Shown piece by piece: positions 8,306 through 17,273 of a stretch of DNA of 64,000 nt; position 1 is the first letter of the stretch; the number at the start of each line of letters is the position of its first letter. The notes below the pieces were generated by a model that saw only the letters and a program-made list of their open reading frames with translations, was not told the origin of the DNA and made no database searches. Origin of the DNA: Thiobacillus thioparus DSM 505 (GTDB taxonomy: Bacteria > Pseudomonadota > Gammaproteobacteria > Burkholderiales > Thiobacillaceae); assembly GCF_000373385.1 (NCBI RefSeq), contig NZ_KB891327.1:37210-101209 (forward strand), written 5' to 3'. The translations under genes were made by a program, and so were the position numbers.

Positions 8306-11300
8306 TTATAGTCGCGGGACTCCGGCGAGCGGCGGCGTGCGTACCTGTTGCGTGTGCGCCCACGCCTCGAAAACGGCGGGGGGCTGGGGACGGTTGAACA
8401 GATAGCCTTGATAGGTTTGACAGCCGCGCTCGGCGAGAAAGACGTGTTGGGCCTCGGTTTCAACGCCCTCGGCTACCACGTCCAGGTTGAGGCTCTGTCC
8501 CAGGGCCAGGATGCTGTGCGCAATGGACGCATCGTTGGGGTCGCTCAGCACGTCGCGTACGAACGACTGGTCGATCTTGATTTCGTCCAGCGGCAACCGC
8601 TTCAAATACGCCAGGGACGAATAACCGGTACCGAAATCGTCGAGCGAAAAGCCAATGCCGCGTGCCTTGAGTGCACTCATCTTGACGATGGTTTCTTCCA
8701 TGTTGTCCACCAGCAGGCTCTCGGTCAGTTCCAGTTTCAGCCTGTGTGGATTGGCACCGCTGCGGTCGATGACGTCCAGTACCTGGGACACGAAATCCGG
8801 TTGGCGGAACTGGCGCGCGCTGACGTTCACCGCCAGATTCAACGACGCCATGTGCGGCTGGGCGGCCCAGGCCACCAGTTGCAGGCAGGCAGTTTCCAGC
8901 ACACGCAGCCCGATCGGCAGGATGAGACCGGTTTCCTCGGCCAGCGGGATGAAAGTGGCCGGCGCGATCCAGCCGCGTTCGGAGTGATGCCAGCGCAGCA
9001 GTGCCTCGGCCCCGCAGAGACGCCCCAGGCTGTCGACCTGCGCCTGATAATGCAGTTCGAAGGCATGGTTCAGCAAAGCGTGGCGCAGATCGGCTTCTAG
9101 TTCGGCACGAGCGGCAGCGACCGCCTGCATGGCCGGATCGAAAAAGCGCAGGGTATTGCGGCCCTGCGCCTTGGCCTGGTACATGGCGAGATCAGCGCGC
9201 TGCAGCAATTCGTCCTGGGTGGCTGGCTGGTCGTTGAAGAGCGTGACGCCGATGCTCGAGGTGCTGTGGTGCACATACTCGGACAGCAAGAAGGGGGGGG
9301 CGAAGCTGGCCAGCACTTTTTCGCCTACTACCATCGCCAGGGCAGCGGCTTCATGTGGGGCGGCAGCCAGATTTTCCAGGACGATCACGAATTCGTCGCC
9401 ACCGAGCCGTGCCAGCGTATCGCCCTCGCGCAGACAGGCTTGCAGGCGCTGGGCAAGCTGTTGCAGGAACAGATCGCCGATGGCATGGCCCAGCGTATCG
9501 TTCAGGGCTTTGAAATTGTCGACGTCGATGAATAGCAGGGCTCCTACCTGTGACAGGCGTGCATCGATCGCCAGCGCATGGCTCAGGCGATCACGCAGCA
9601 ATTGGCGATTGGGCAAACCGGTGAGGTGGTCATAAAACGCCAGGTACTGGATCTCGCGCTCGGCAGCCTTGCGTTCGGTGATGTCGGTATTGATCCCCAG
9701 GATGGCATCGGGCACTTGTTGTTCGTCGCGAAGCAAGGTCCAGTGGGCTTCGACGATGAGTGTGCTGCCGTCCTTGCGCCGCTGCACGATTTCGCCGTTC
9801 CATTCGCCCTGTTCCCGTACCTCACGCGTGCTTTGGTGGAAATCGGCCGGAACGGCATACAGCAAGGTGTCTGCTGACTGGCCGATCGCTTCGTCCCGGG
9901 TCCAGCCATACAGGCGTTCGGCCCCCTTGTTCCAGTAGCGGATGACGTGGTCGAGGCCGCGGACCACGATGGCATCCTGTGCCTTGTCGAGCAGCGAGGC
10001 CTGTTGCCGGATATGGGCGTCGGCAGCCTGGCGTTCGAGTTCCGAGGCCACACGGGTGGCGAAGATCTGCAGTGTGGACGTAGTGAAGGCCGTGTCCTGT
10101 AGCGGGTGGTTGAACAGCACGAACAGCTGCCCGATCGGCTGGCCGGCGGAATTGTCCAGCCGGTGTCCCACGTAGGCCTGGGCGCGGTGTGCACTGAGTT
10201 CCGCGGTGCAGGGGAACAATTCGCTGACGCGGGCGGGGATCACGTAATTGAGCGTATCGCTGAGGTGCTGGCAGGGCGTGCCGGCGAGCGGATATTCGAA
10301 ATTGGGAATCAACCGACCGTCAACGTAGGCTACCTCGGTGCGCGCAGAGGCTGGTTCGCCGGGCTGGATGCGTGCAATGAACCCGGCGCTGGCGCCGAGT
10401 GCTTCGGTCATGTTGCCCACCAGTTCTTCGAAGAAAGCATTGCCCGAATTGGCGGATACGCCGGCGGCGATTTTCAGCACGGCGGCCTGGATTCGGTCCT
10501 GCTCAATGCGGTTGCGCAGCGTGGCGATGGCGAATGCCAGGTCGCCGGTCAGTTCCTGCAGCAGACGAGTTTCCCCGGCGCCGAAGTGGCGCGCCCTGGA
10601 CGAGAACAGGGAAAATGCCCCATAGGCTTGCTGATCTTCGTGCAAGGGCAGCACGACCAGACTACGATAACCGTGGTGCAAGGCGGCCTCGAGCCAGGGT
10701 TCGAAGCTGGGGTCGTGCTGCAGATCCTCGACCGCCACCACCTGGTTGCTGCGCAATGCCCGTCCGACCGGCCCGCGGCCCACCACCTTGTCGCCGGACC
10801 GGCTGAACGAAAAGTCCTGCAGAGAGTGTGTGCCCATGCCTGCCCAGGCGATGGGCAATACCGATTGTTCGACATCGTCCTGGGTGTAACCGATCCAGGC
10901 CATACGATACCCGCCCACGTCGACGGCGATGCGGCAGATCTCGTTCAGCAATCCCTTTTCGTCAGTCGCGTGGATCACGGCCTCGTTGCAGGCGCTTCGC
11001 ATACGCAGGGCGCGGTTGAGTCGAGCCAGTTCGAGTTCTGCGTCATTGCGGCTAGTGAGATCGGTCATGCCGCCGACCATGCGAAGGGCGCGCCCGTTGC
11101 CGTCGCGGATCACCGATCCGCGATCCAGCACATAGGCATAGTGGCCATCCTTGCGCTGGAAGCGGTATTCGGCCGCCCAGTTTGTCCCGCCGTTGTCGAT
11201 TACCTGGCGGATGCTTTCCAGTACCCGAACATGATCGTCGGGGTGGAGATGCCGTGTCCACGAACTGCTGTCGAGGGGCAGGTCGGCCGGCACATGGCCG

Positions 11301-11869
11301 AATGTGCTTTGCATGCCTTCGTTCCACCAGATGCGGTCCAAAAGCAGATCCCAGTCCCAGATGGTGTCGGAGATGACGCGTGCGACGGTCTTGAAGCGGG
11401 CCTCGCTTTCGTGCAGCGCTTGCAGGACCCGTTTGCGCTCGGTGATGTCGCGTTGCACTGCCACGAAGTGGGTGTGTCGGCCCGACGTATCGGTGACCGG
11501 GACGATGTCGAGATCGAGCCAGACGGGTTCGCCGGCCTTGGTGTAGTTGATGAGTTCGCTGCGTATCGGCTGCCGGGCTTCCAATGCGGCACGGATGCGG
11601 CCGAGTTCGTGGCGGTCGGTCAGGGGGCCTTGCAGGAAACGGGGCGATTTCCCCAATACCTCTTCGCGCCGATAGCCGGTGAGCCGTTCGAATGCATCAT
11701 TGACGAACACGATGCGCGGCCCCGGTTCGTCACAGGGATCGGCTTCCGTGATGAGCACGATGTCGTTCAGGCGGGCAACGCTCGCTTCCAGCAGCGCAAG
11801 TTGCTGGAGGCCGCTGTGCTCGGCGGCAAGCAGATGTGGGGGGGCGTCCACGGCGTCGAGACTAGACAT
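8306..11869 (-). CDS. PAS/GAF-sensing GGDEF-EAL c-di-GMP enzyme
   Basis: A 1187-aa cytoplasmic sensor protein. Domains in order: PAS (about 25-140), PAS with PAC (155-275), GAF (285-450), a second GAF-like domain (460-610), PAS (620-735), GGDEF (740-910), EAL (925-1175). GGDEF is intact (823-827), with an RxxD inhibitory site (R814-D817) five residues earlier. EAL is intact (EALLRW, 955-960) with DDFGTGYSSL and KIDQSFV, so phosphodiesterase activity is likely. The frame is open for another 218 codons upstream, but the ATG at 11869 has a clean ribosome site (CCAGGAAGCC) and begins just before the first PAS domain. The first PAS resembles a LOV domain that lacks the flavin-binding Cys (see findings). 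No TM segments. Confidence 0.93.
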   Translation of the reverse strand: MSSLDAVDAPPHLLAAEHSGLQQLALLEASVARLNDIVLITEADPCDEPGPRIVFVNDAFERLTGYRREEVLGKSPRFLQGPLTDRHELGRIRAALEARQPIRSELINYTKAGEPVWLDLDIVPVTDTSGRHTHFVAVQRDITERKRVLQALHESEARFKTVARVISDTIWDWDLLLDRIWWNEGMQSTFGHVPADLPLDSSSWTRHLHPDDHVRVLESIRQVIDNGGTNWAAEYRFQRKDGHYAYVLDRGSVIRDGNGRALRMVGGMTDLTSRNDAELELARLNRALRMRSACNEAVIHATDEKGLLNEICRIAVDVGGYRMAWIGYTQDDVEQSVLPIAWAGMGTHSLQDFSFSRSGDKVVGRGPVGRALRSNQVVAVEDLQHDPSFEPWLEAALHHGYRSLVVLPLHEDQQAYGAFSLFSSRARHFGAGETRLLQELTGDLAFAIATLRNRIEQDRIQAAVLKIAAGVSANSGNAFFEELVGNMTEALGASAGFIARIQPGEPASARTEVAYVDGRLIPNFEYPLAGTPCQHLSDTLNYVIPARVSELFPCTAELSAHRAQAYVGHRLDNSAGQPIGQLFVLFNHPLQDTAFTTSTLQIFATRVASELERQAADAHIRQQASLLDKAQDAIVVRGLDHVIRYWNKGAERLYGWTRDEAIGQSADTLLYAVPADFHQSTREVREQGEWNGEIVQRRKDGSTLIVEAHWTLLRDEQQVPDAILGINTDITERKAAEREIQYLAFYDHLTGLPNRQLLRDRLSHALAIDARLSQVGALLFIDVDNFKALNDTLGHAIGDLFLQQLAQRLQACLREGDTLARLGGDEFVIVLENLAAAPHEAAALAMVVGEKVLASFAPPFLLSEYVHHSTSSIGVTLFNDQPATQDELLQRADLAMYQAKAQGRNTLRFFDPAMQAVAAARAELEADLRHALLNHAFELHYQAQVDSLGRLCGAEALLRWHHSERGWIAPATFIPLAEETGLILPIGLRVLETACLQLVAWAAQPHMASLNLAVNVSARQFRQPDFVSQVLDVIDRSGANPHRLKLELTESLLVDNMEETIVKMSALKARGIGFSLDDFGTGYSSLAYLKRLPLDEIKIDQSFVRDVLSDPNDASIAHSILALGQSLNLDVVAEGVETEAQHVFLAERGCQTYQGYLFNRPQPPAVFEAWAHTQQVRTPPLAGVPRL

Positions 11870-12088
11870 GGCTTCCTGGCTTGGAGACGGCGAATACACA
11901 TGCGGGATATCGTCGCATAGGTCGGATCGAACCGGTCGGTGCGGGCATGGTGAGTCAGGGCGGCAGCGTATGCCTGAGTTTACGTCCATTTTATGGTCGA
12001 ACTTGAAGACAGGCTGGTGGACATGGCGCGCATCGGGCGTGGCACGAGGCTGTGGTATCTTCTCGCGTTGTAGAAGGGGGTTGCATCC

Positions 12089-12616
12089 GTGTTCAAGAAA
12101 CAGTGGCCGGCGTTTGTGCTGGCGTTCGTATTGCCGATCGTCGCGGTTTTCTGGTGGTGGGGCGGCTTCAATTCGGTCGGCGTGACCGAAACCGTGGCCG
12201 GGCCGTATCGTTATGCCTATCTCGATTACGAAGGCCCGATCAGCAATATGCGCAAATCGCAGAATGCTGTGCTGGACCGGTTCACTGAGGCCCGGGTGGC
12301 GGCAGGCGACACGATCAGCGTCATTCTCACCGATCCGCGCGCCGACAACGGCAAGGTGCGCGCGCAACTGGGCTATACCCTGGCCGATGACGCCCCGGTC
12401 CCCGCCGGCCTGAAGGAAGGTCGAATTGAGCGGCGTCCGGTCTACATGGCGCGTGTCCAGGCGGCAGTGCTGCTGGCGCCGTCCAAGGCCTACCAGGCGC
12501 TGGACGACAGGCTGGAAGCGCATGGCAAGGGCATCGTCATGCCGACGGTGGAGCTGTACCGTCCGGCAGGCCAGGCCGACCGGATCGGTGTCTTTACCCT
12601 GGAAATGAACCGCTGA
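12089..12616 (+). CDS. Membrane-anchored GyrI-like domain protein
   Basis: A 175-aa protein with one N-terminal membrane anchor (WPAFVLAFVLPIVAVFWWWG) followed by a GyrI-like/SOUL-type small-molecule-binding domain (GPYRYAYLDYEGPISNMRKS ... AYQALDDRLEAHG ... VELYRPAGQADRIGVFTLEM). The start is GTG, preceded by GAAGGGGG. The stop overlaps the next ATG by one base (TGATG), so it is co-translated with the CobD-like protein. Its ligand is unknown. The anchor suggests that the domain faces the periplasm. Confidence 0.78.
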   Translation: MFKKQWPAFVLAFVLPIVAVFWWWGGFNSVGVTETVAGPYRYAYLDYEGPISNMRKSQNAVLDRFTEARVAAGDTISVILTDPRADNGKVRAQLGYTLADDAPVPAGLKEGRIERRPVYMARVQAAVLLAPSKAYQALDDRLEAHGKGIVMPTVELYRPAGQADRIGVFTLEMNR

Positions 12617-13533
12617 TGGCGTTCTTCTCCGTCTTCGCTGCCATCGTGCTCGAGCATGTGCGCCCGTTGCGGCAGCCGTTGCCGCATTACCAGCGCTACA
12701 CCTTGTTCATCCAGTGGCTCCAGCGCAAGCTCAACGCCGGCGAATACAGCCACGGCGCGATCGCCTGGACGCTGGCCGTCATGCCGGTACTGATGGGCGT
12801 ATGGCTGGTTTTCTTTCTGCTCAGTGGCATCAGCCCGTTTCTCGGGTGGGCGTGGAATGTGGGCGTACTGTATGTCACCCTGGGCTTCAAATATTTCAGC
12901 GACGACGCCGAACGCATCGCACGCCTGTTGCGGGCAGGCGAGCTCGATGCGGCGCGTGCACAGCTCGACGCATGGCGTGGTGGCGATGCCAGCGCGTTCA
13001 GCGCGGACGACATCGCGCGCGTCACCATCGAGCAGGTGATGGCGGCGAGCCAGCGCCAGATGTTCGGTGTGCTGCTCTGGTTCGTACTGCTGGCGCCGCT
13101 GGGGCCGGTTGGGGCCGTGCTGTTCCGCACCGCTTCGATCCTGGCACGCCGCTGGGCGAGCACCCAGAGCCGGTTCGGCCTGTTCGCCTTGCGGGCCTTC
13201 CATGTCGTCAACTGGCTGCCTGCCCGGCTGACTGCGCTGACCTATGCCATTGCAGGCAATTTCGAGGACGCCACCTTCTGCTGGCGGACCCAGGCGCCGG
13301 GTTGGCCGGAACCGGAAGAGAGTGTGGTGCTTGCCGCCGGCGCCGGCGCCATGGGGGTGCGTCTGGGCCAGAGTCTCAATGTGGGGAATGAAACCGTGTG
13401 GCGGCCCGAATTGGGCACCGGCCAGGCCCCCGACGCCGACTGCATCGACAGCGCGATCAGCATGATCTGGCGTGGCTTGGTGATCTGGCTGGTGGCCGGG
13501 CTGCTGGTCGTCGTCGCCGGCTGGATTTCCTAA
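12616..13533 (+). CDS. CobD/CbiB family membrane protein
   Basis: A 305-aa integral membrane protein of the CobD/CbiB type (COG1270-like), with about four to five hydrophobic segments. Signature parts are VLEHVRPL near the start, FRTASILARRW in the middle and ETVWRPELGTGQAPDADCIDSA near the end. True CobD makes adenosylcobinamide phosphate. This betaproteobacterial branch often sits outside cobalamin operons, and no other cobalamin gene is seen here, so the role in B12 synthesis is doubtful. It starts within the stop of the GyrI-like gene. A MITE-like element follows its stop within a few bases. Confidence 0.82.
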   Translation: MAFFSVFAAIVLEHVRPLRQPLPHYQRYTLFIQWLQRKLNAGEYSHGAIAWTLAVMPVLMGVWLVFFLLSGISPFLGWAWNVGVLYVTLGFKYFSDDAERIARLLRAGELDAARAQLDAWRGGDASAFSADDIARVTIEQVMAASQRQMFGVLLWFVLLAPLGPVGAVLFRTASILARRWASTQSRFGLFALRAFHVVNWLPARLTALTYAIAGNFEDATFCWRTQAPGWPEPEESVVLAAGAGAMGVRLGQSLNVGNETVWRPELGTGQAPDADCIDSAISMIWRGLVIWLVAGLLVVVAGWIS

Positions 13534-13538
13534 GGCTG

Positions 13539-13828
13539 AACCTAAAAACCGCAGTTGACCGCTCAATAATCTAATCGAATTCCGCATGAATACTGGCCCT
13601 TTAGCCTTTGAACGCGTTCATCGGGAAGGTAATTCTGTTACGCACCCGCTGGCTCGCCAGGCCATGCGCCTGCATTTGTCGCTCGTCGTTGCAGGCATGA
13701 GCCTGCGGCCTCCTCGCTTCGCCCTAATGGACTCCGATCCACTACGGGCTGAAGCCCGTGTGGAATCGTATGCGGCAGTCGCCCGCCCTGACGCCCTATC
13801 GGGCGCGTCCAACTGCGGTTTCTAGGTT
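13539..13828. mobile_element. MITE-like palindromic element, about 290 bp
   Basis: The two ends are 20-bp terminal inverted repeats matching at 18 of 20 positions: the left end reads AACCTAAAAACCGCAGTTGA, and the right end (13809-13828) is its near-perfect reverse complement. The interior holds several REP-like hairpins: GCAGGC/GCCTGC around 13693, ACGGGCT/AGCCCGT around 13745-13760 and CGCCC/GGGCG around 13793. No transposase is encoded; a 79-codon frame inside has no family match. No clear target duplication was seen. It lies between the CobD-like stop and the SpmAB start, with the right end two bases before the ATG. It is probably non-autonomous and mobilised in trans. Confidence 0.75.
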
Positions 13829-13829
13829 T

Positions 13830-15068
13830 ATGCTCAACGCGCTGTGGGTCGGCTTTTTCCTGGTCGCTTTCCTGATCGCGCTGTTCAAGCTGGTTTTCCT
13901 CGGCGACGCCGGCGTGTTCGCTGCCGTGGTCAAGGCGCTGTTCGACAGCAGCAAGACGGCGTTTGAAATCGCGCTGGGCCTCACCGGCGTGATGGCGCTG
14001 TGGCTGGGGGTGATGAAGGTCGGCGAGCGCGCCGGCATGCTCGACGTGCTGACGCGCGGTCTGGCGCCCCTGTTTCGCCGCCTGTTTCCCGACGTGCCGC
14101 CCAACCATCCCGCGCTCGGTGCGATGACCATGAACATGGGCGCCAACATGCTGGGACTCGACAACGCCGCGACCCCGCTCGGCATCAAGGCGATGCAAGA
14201 ACTGCAAAATCTCAACCCTTCGCCCGACACCGCCAGCGATGCGCAAATCCTGTTTCTGGTGATTAACACTGCGTCGGTGACCCTGCTGCCGGTTACCATC
14301 TTCACCTTCCGCGCGCAGCTCGGCGCCGCCGACCCCACCGACGTCTTCGTGCCGCTGCTCATCACCACCTACATCGGCACCCTGACCGGCATCCTGGTCA
14401 CCGGCCTGTTCCAGCGCCTGCACCTGTGGAACCGCGTCACGATGGCGTATATGGGCGGCGCCACCGCGCTGATCGGCGGACTGGTCGCGTATTTCTCCAG
14501 CCTCGACGCCGCCGAAATGACGCGGCAATCGGCCATCCTCAGCAACGTCGTGCTGTCCGGCCTCATTGTGACCTTTCTGTTGATGGCGGTATGGCGTCGC
14601 GTCAATGCCTACGAAGCCTTCATCGAAGGCGCCAAGGAAGGATTTAACACGGCTGTCACCATCATTCCGTATCTTGTTGCGATGCTGGTGGCGATCGGCG
14701 TGTTCCGTGCCAGCGGCGCGCTCGATTTGTTGATGAACGGCGTGCGCAGCGGTGTGCTGGCGCTGGGCCTCGATGCGCGCTGGGTCGACGCCTTGCCCAC
14801 CGCATTGATGAAGCCGTTCTCCGGCAGCGGCGCGCGTGCCATGATGATCGATACCATGCAGACCCACGGTGCGGATTCCTTCGCTGGACGGCTCGCTTCC
14901 ATCGTACAGGGCAGCACCGAGACGACGTTCTACGTGCTGGCTGTGTACTTCGGCGCGGTCGGCATCAAGCGGGTGCGTCACGCTGTCACCTGCGGGTTGA
15001 TTGCCGATGTCGCCGGCATCCTGGCCGCCATCGGCATGGCCTATCTCTTTTTTGGCAAGTCCGCATGA
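13830..15068 (+). CDS. Fused SpmA/SpmB nucleoside-recognition (Gate) membrane protein
   Basis: A 412-aa protein with about ten hydrophobic helices made of two Gate/nucleoside-recognition domains. The first half is SpmA-like (NHPALGAMTMNMGANMLGLD then DNAATPLGIKAMQ) and the second SpmB-like (PFSGSGARAMMID ... VQGSTETTFYVLAVYFGAVG). The fusion is common in proteobacteria, which do not sporulate; the role is unknown. The ATG at 13830 directly abuts the MITE-like element, and only a weak AGG precedes it, so the element may have replaced the native leader. The frame stays open upstream into the element. It overlaps ppx by four bases. Confidence 0.85.
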   Translation: MLNALWVGFFLVAFLIALFKLVFLGDAGVFAAVVKALFDSSKTAFEIALGLTGVMALWLGVMKVGERAGMLDVLTRGLAPLFRRLFPDVPPNHPALGAMTMNMGANMLGLDNAATPLGIKAMQELQNLNPSPDTASDAQILFLVINTASVTLLPVTIFTFRAQLGAADPTDVFVPLLITTYIGTLTGILVTGLFQRLHLWNRVTMAYMGGATALIGGLVAYFSSLDAAEMTRQSAILSNVVLSGLIVTFLLMAVWRRVNAYEAFIEGAKEGFNTAVTIIPYLVAMLVAIGVFRASGALDLLMNGVRSGVLALGLDARWVDALPTALMKPFSGSGARAMMIDTMQTHGADSFAGRLASIVQGSTETTFYVLAVYFGAVGIKRVRHAVTCGLIADVAGILAAIGMAYLFFGKSA

Positions 15069-16546
15069 AAACCTACGATACTCTTGCCGCCGTCGACCTC
15101 GGTTCCAACTCTTTCCGCCTGGAGGTGGCACGGGTTGCCGGCGACCAGCTCTATCCGCTCGACTCGTTGAAGGAAACCGTACGACTGGCCGGTGGGCTGG
15201 GCGTCGACAAGCGGCTTGACGACGCCACTCAGGCGCGTGCGCTGGACTGCCTGCAGCGCTTCGGCGAACGCCTGCGCGGTTTGTCGCCGGAAGCGATCCG
15301 TTGCGTCGGCACGTCGGCGCTACGGGTCGCCAAGAACGCCGGTGAATTCATTCCCAAGGCCGAGGCCGCGCTCGGACATCCGATCGAGATCGTCGCCGGA
15401 CGCGAGGAAGCGCGGCTCATCTATCTGGGCGTCGCGCATTCGCTGCCGGCGTCGCCCGACCGGCGTCTGGTCGTCGACATTGGCGGCGGCTCCACCGAAT
15501 TCATCATCGGTCACGGACTGAAGCCGCACGAGCGCGAAAGCCTGCACATGGGCTGCGTCAATTTCTCCACACGCTTCTTTGCCGACGGGGTCGTCGACAA
15601 GGCTGCGCTGAAAGCCGCCGAGACCGCGGCCCGCGTCGAAGTCGAGCGTATCGCGAAAGAATTTTCCCGCGGCAACTGGCAACAGGCGGTGGGCTCAAGC
15701 GGCACCGCTCGCGCGCTGCGTGAGATCCTCGAACAGAGCGGCTGGTCGGCACACGGCATCACTGCCGACGGACTCGCCCAGCTGCGCGCCCAGTTCGTTC
15801 GGGCCGGCCGCCTCGACGCGCTCGAATTGCCTGGCCTGACGCGCGACCGCCGTCCGGTCATCGCCGGCGGCTTTGCCATCATGGCAGGTCTGTTTGCCGA
15901 GCTCCAGATCGAGCAGATGGACGTCGCCGAGACCGCCATGCGCGAAGGTATCCTCTACGATCTGCTGGGACGTTTCCACAAGCACGACATGCGCGAGGCG
16001 ACAGTGGACGAGTTCATGCGCCGTTACCACATCGACACCCGCCAGGCCGCGTGTGTCAGGCAGGTGGCGATGAAGCTGCTGGCCGCCCATGGCGGCAGTG
16101 ACGACGACGACAATGACGTGCGCTTTCTAGACTGGGCCGCGCGCCTGCACGAAATCGGGCTCATGGTGTCGCACGGTGGCTACCATCGCCATTCCGGCTA
16201 CATCCTGGAAAACGCCGACATGCCCGGTTTCTCGCGTACCGACCAGGCGCGTCTGGCACTATTGGCGCGGGCTCAGCGCGGCGCGCTGACGAAGCTGCCG
16301 GCATTCGCTGCCGGTACGGTGTCGGACAACGACCGCTTGCTGGTATGGCTGTTGCGCCAAGCTGTCATCCTCTGCCGCAACCGAGCCGAGCCATACCTGC
16401 CCGAGGTGGAGGTGGACCTGAGCCCCAAGCGTTTCCGCCTGACCTTGCCCGAAGGCTGGCTGGAAAGCAGACCGCTCACCCAGCGTGCGCTGGAGGAGGA
16501 GGCAGCATACTGGCAAGCGGTGGGAATCAAGTATCCGTTCACCTAG
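15065..16546 (+). CDS. ppx: Exopolyphosphatase / guanosine pentaphosphate phosphatase
   Basis: A 493-aa cytoplasmic enzyme that removes phosphate from polyphosphate ends. It has the ASKHA ATPase-like motifs: VDLGSNSFRLEV at the N-terminus, the GxSALRVAKNA region and DIGGGSTEFIIG. A C-terminal HD-like helical domain (from about residue 310) includes WAARLHEIGLMVSHGGYHRHSGYIL, giving the full-length Ppx form rather than the short one. It starts inside the SpmAB stop (ATGA). Together with ppk1 at 43.7 kb it would set polyphosphate levels. A GppA activity on pppGpp cannot be excluded. Confidence 0.93.
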   Translation: MKTYDTLAAVDLGSNSFRLEVARVAGDQLYPLDSLKETVRLAGGLGVDKRLDDATQARALDCLQRFGERLRGLSPEAIRCVGTSALRVAKNAGEFIPKAEAALGHPIEIVAGREEARLIYLGVAHSLPASPDRRLVVDIGGGSTEFIIGHGLKPHERESLHMGCVNFSTRFFADGVVDKAALKAAETAARVEVERIAKEFSRGNWQQAVGSSGTARALREILEQSGWSAHGITADGLAQLRAQFVRAGRLDALELPGLTRDRRPVIAGGFAIMAGLFAELQIEQMDVAETAMREGILYDLLGRFHKHDMREATVDEFMRRYHIDTRQAACVRQVAMKLLAAHGGSDDDDNDVRFLDWAARLHEIGLMVSHGGYHRHSGYILENADMPGFSRTDQARLALLARAQRGALTKLPAFAAGTVSDNDRLLVWLLRQAVILCRNRAEPYLPEVEVDLSPKRFRLTLPEGWLESRPLTQRALEEEAAYWQAVGIKYPFT

Positions 16547-16570
16547 AACGGGTTTGCGCATCGATTTCAG

Positions 16571-16820
16571 CTAGGGACAGGCCGGCATTGCCAGCGCCTG
16601 CCAGGTCGCTCCGCGTGCATCGATCACGAACGCCGTCACGCCCAGATCGGCGGCTTTCCATCCGGGTCGCAGACTGAAGCACCGGCGGGCAGGAACTGCA
16701 ACCTTCCGCGGTATACAGTTCGAGCAGGCTGTCACGCGATGCGCCGCTGACGGCATTACAGGTGGCGGCATCCGTGGCAGGGATGGCCAGGACACAACAG
16801 AACAGCAGGGCGATACGCAT
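16571..16820 (-). pseudogene. DUF1223 secreted-protein remnant
   Basis: The frame from 16820 encodes a signal peptide and the DUF1223 N-terminal signature LLELYTAEGCSSCPP, then loses similarity. In the next frame the last 28 codons (WKAADLGVTAFVIDARGATWQALAMPAC) match the expected C-terminus of the same family. The family is usually over 200 residues; here about 80 codons remain in two frames, so a large internal deletion plus a frameshift is inferred. Confidence 0.7.
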
Positions 16821-17273
16821 GAGATCTCCCGTCGGAAGTCTCTTGGTCGCGTCGGGCGAACGGGCCTTACAAGCTGAAGCGTGGCCGGTCGTGCTGGTCA
16901 GGAATAATCACGAAAATATATCTTATAAACGCTACGGTCAGCCGCAATCCGCTCTGGCAGATAGGGTGTCCATGAGTGGGATGGCGCGTACGGGAATGCT
17001 GAATATGCAGCCTGGGCATTGCCGGTCAGCGGCGAGCTATTTTTCTGAAAACCCTATATATACAAGCGTGAATGGAAATCCGCCAAAGGGTCTCTCCCGC
17101 CAAATTACTGCGTCTTGGATACGGGAAACCTATCCGGACGGACAGCACGAAAGAGACAAGGTAAAACGTATATATCGACATATACGATATATAAGATATA
17201 AAAAAATCGTTTGTTAAATAGGTATCGAAAATCTACTCTGGTCGCCTCAAGGTTTTTAGAAAGGGAACCCTCG
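16821..17273. other. AT-rich leader region upstream of cfa
   Basis: About 450 bases between the DUF1223 remnant and the cfa start. It becomes strongly AT-rich in the last 120 bases and carries the palindrome at 17169-17193. A 151-codon frame crosses it, but its composition is unlike a protein and it has no ribosome site; I do not call it a gene. Probably the promoter region of cfa. Confidence 0.5.
17169..17193. promoter_or_regulatory. 9-7-9 inverted repeat, possible operator for cfa
   Basis: Perfect arms TATATATCG and CGATATATA separated by seven bases (ACATATA), about 80 bases before the cfa ATG. The symmetry and position suit a dimeric repressor or activator site. No regulator is identified. 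Confidence 0.5.

Noticed and set aside
10106..11920. Long plus-strand frame of 604 codons
   Set aside because: It is antisense to the GGDEF-EAL gene, in a frame kept open by GC-rich codon bias. The same holds for 43718-45748 (antisense to ppk1) and 40736-42493 (antisense to htpG).
13586..13825. 79-codon gene between the CobD-like and SpmAB genes
   Set aside because: It lies wholly inside the palindromic element; the protein has no family pattern.
16762..17217. 151-codon gene upstream of cfa
   Set aside because: No ribosome site, unlikely composition, and it crosses the AT-rich promoter region.
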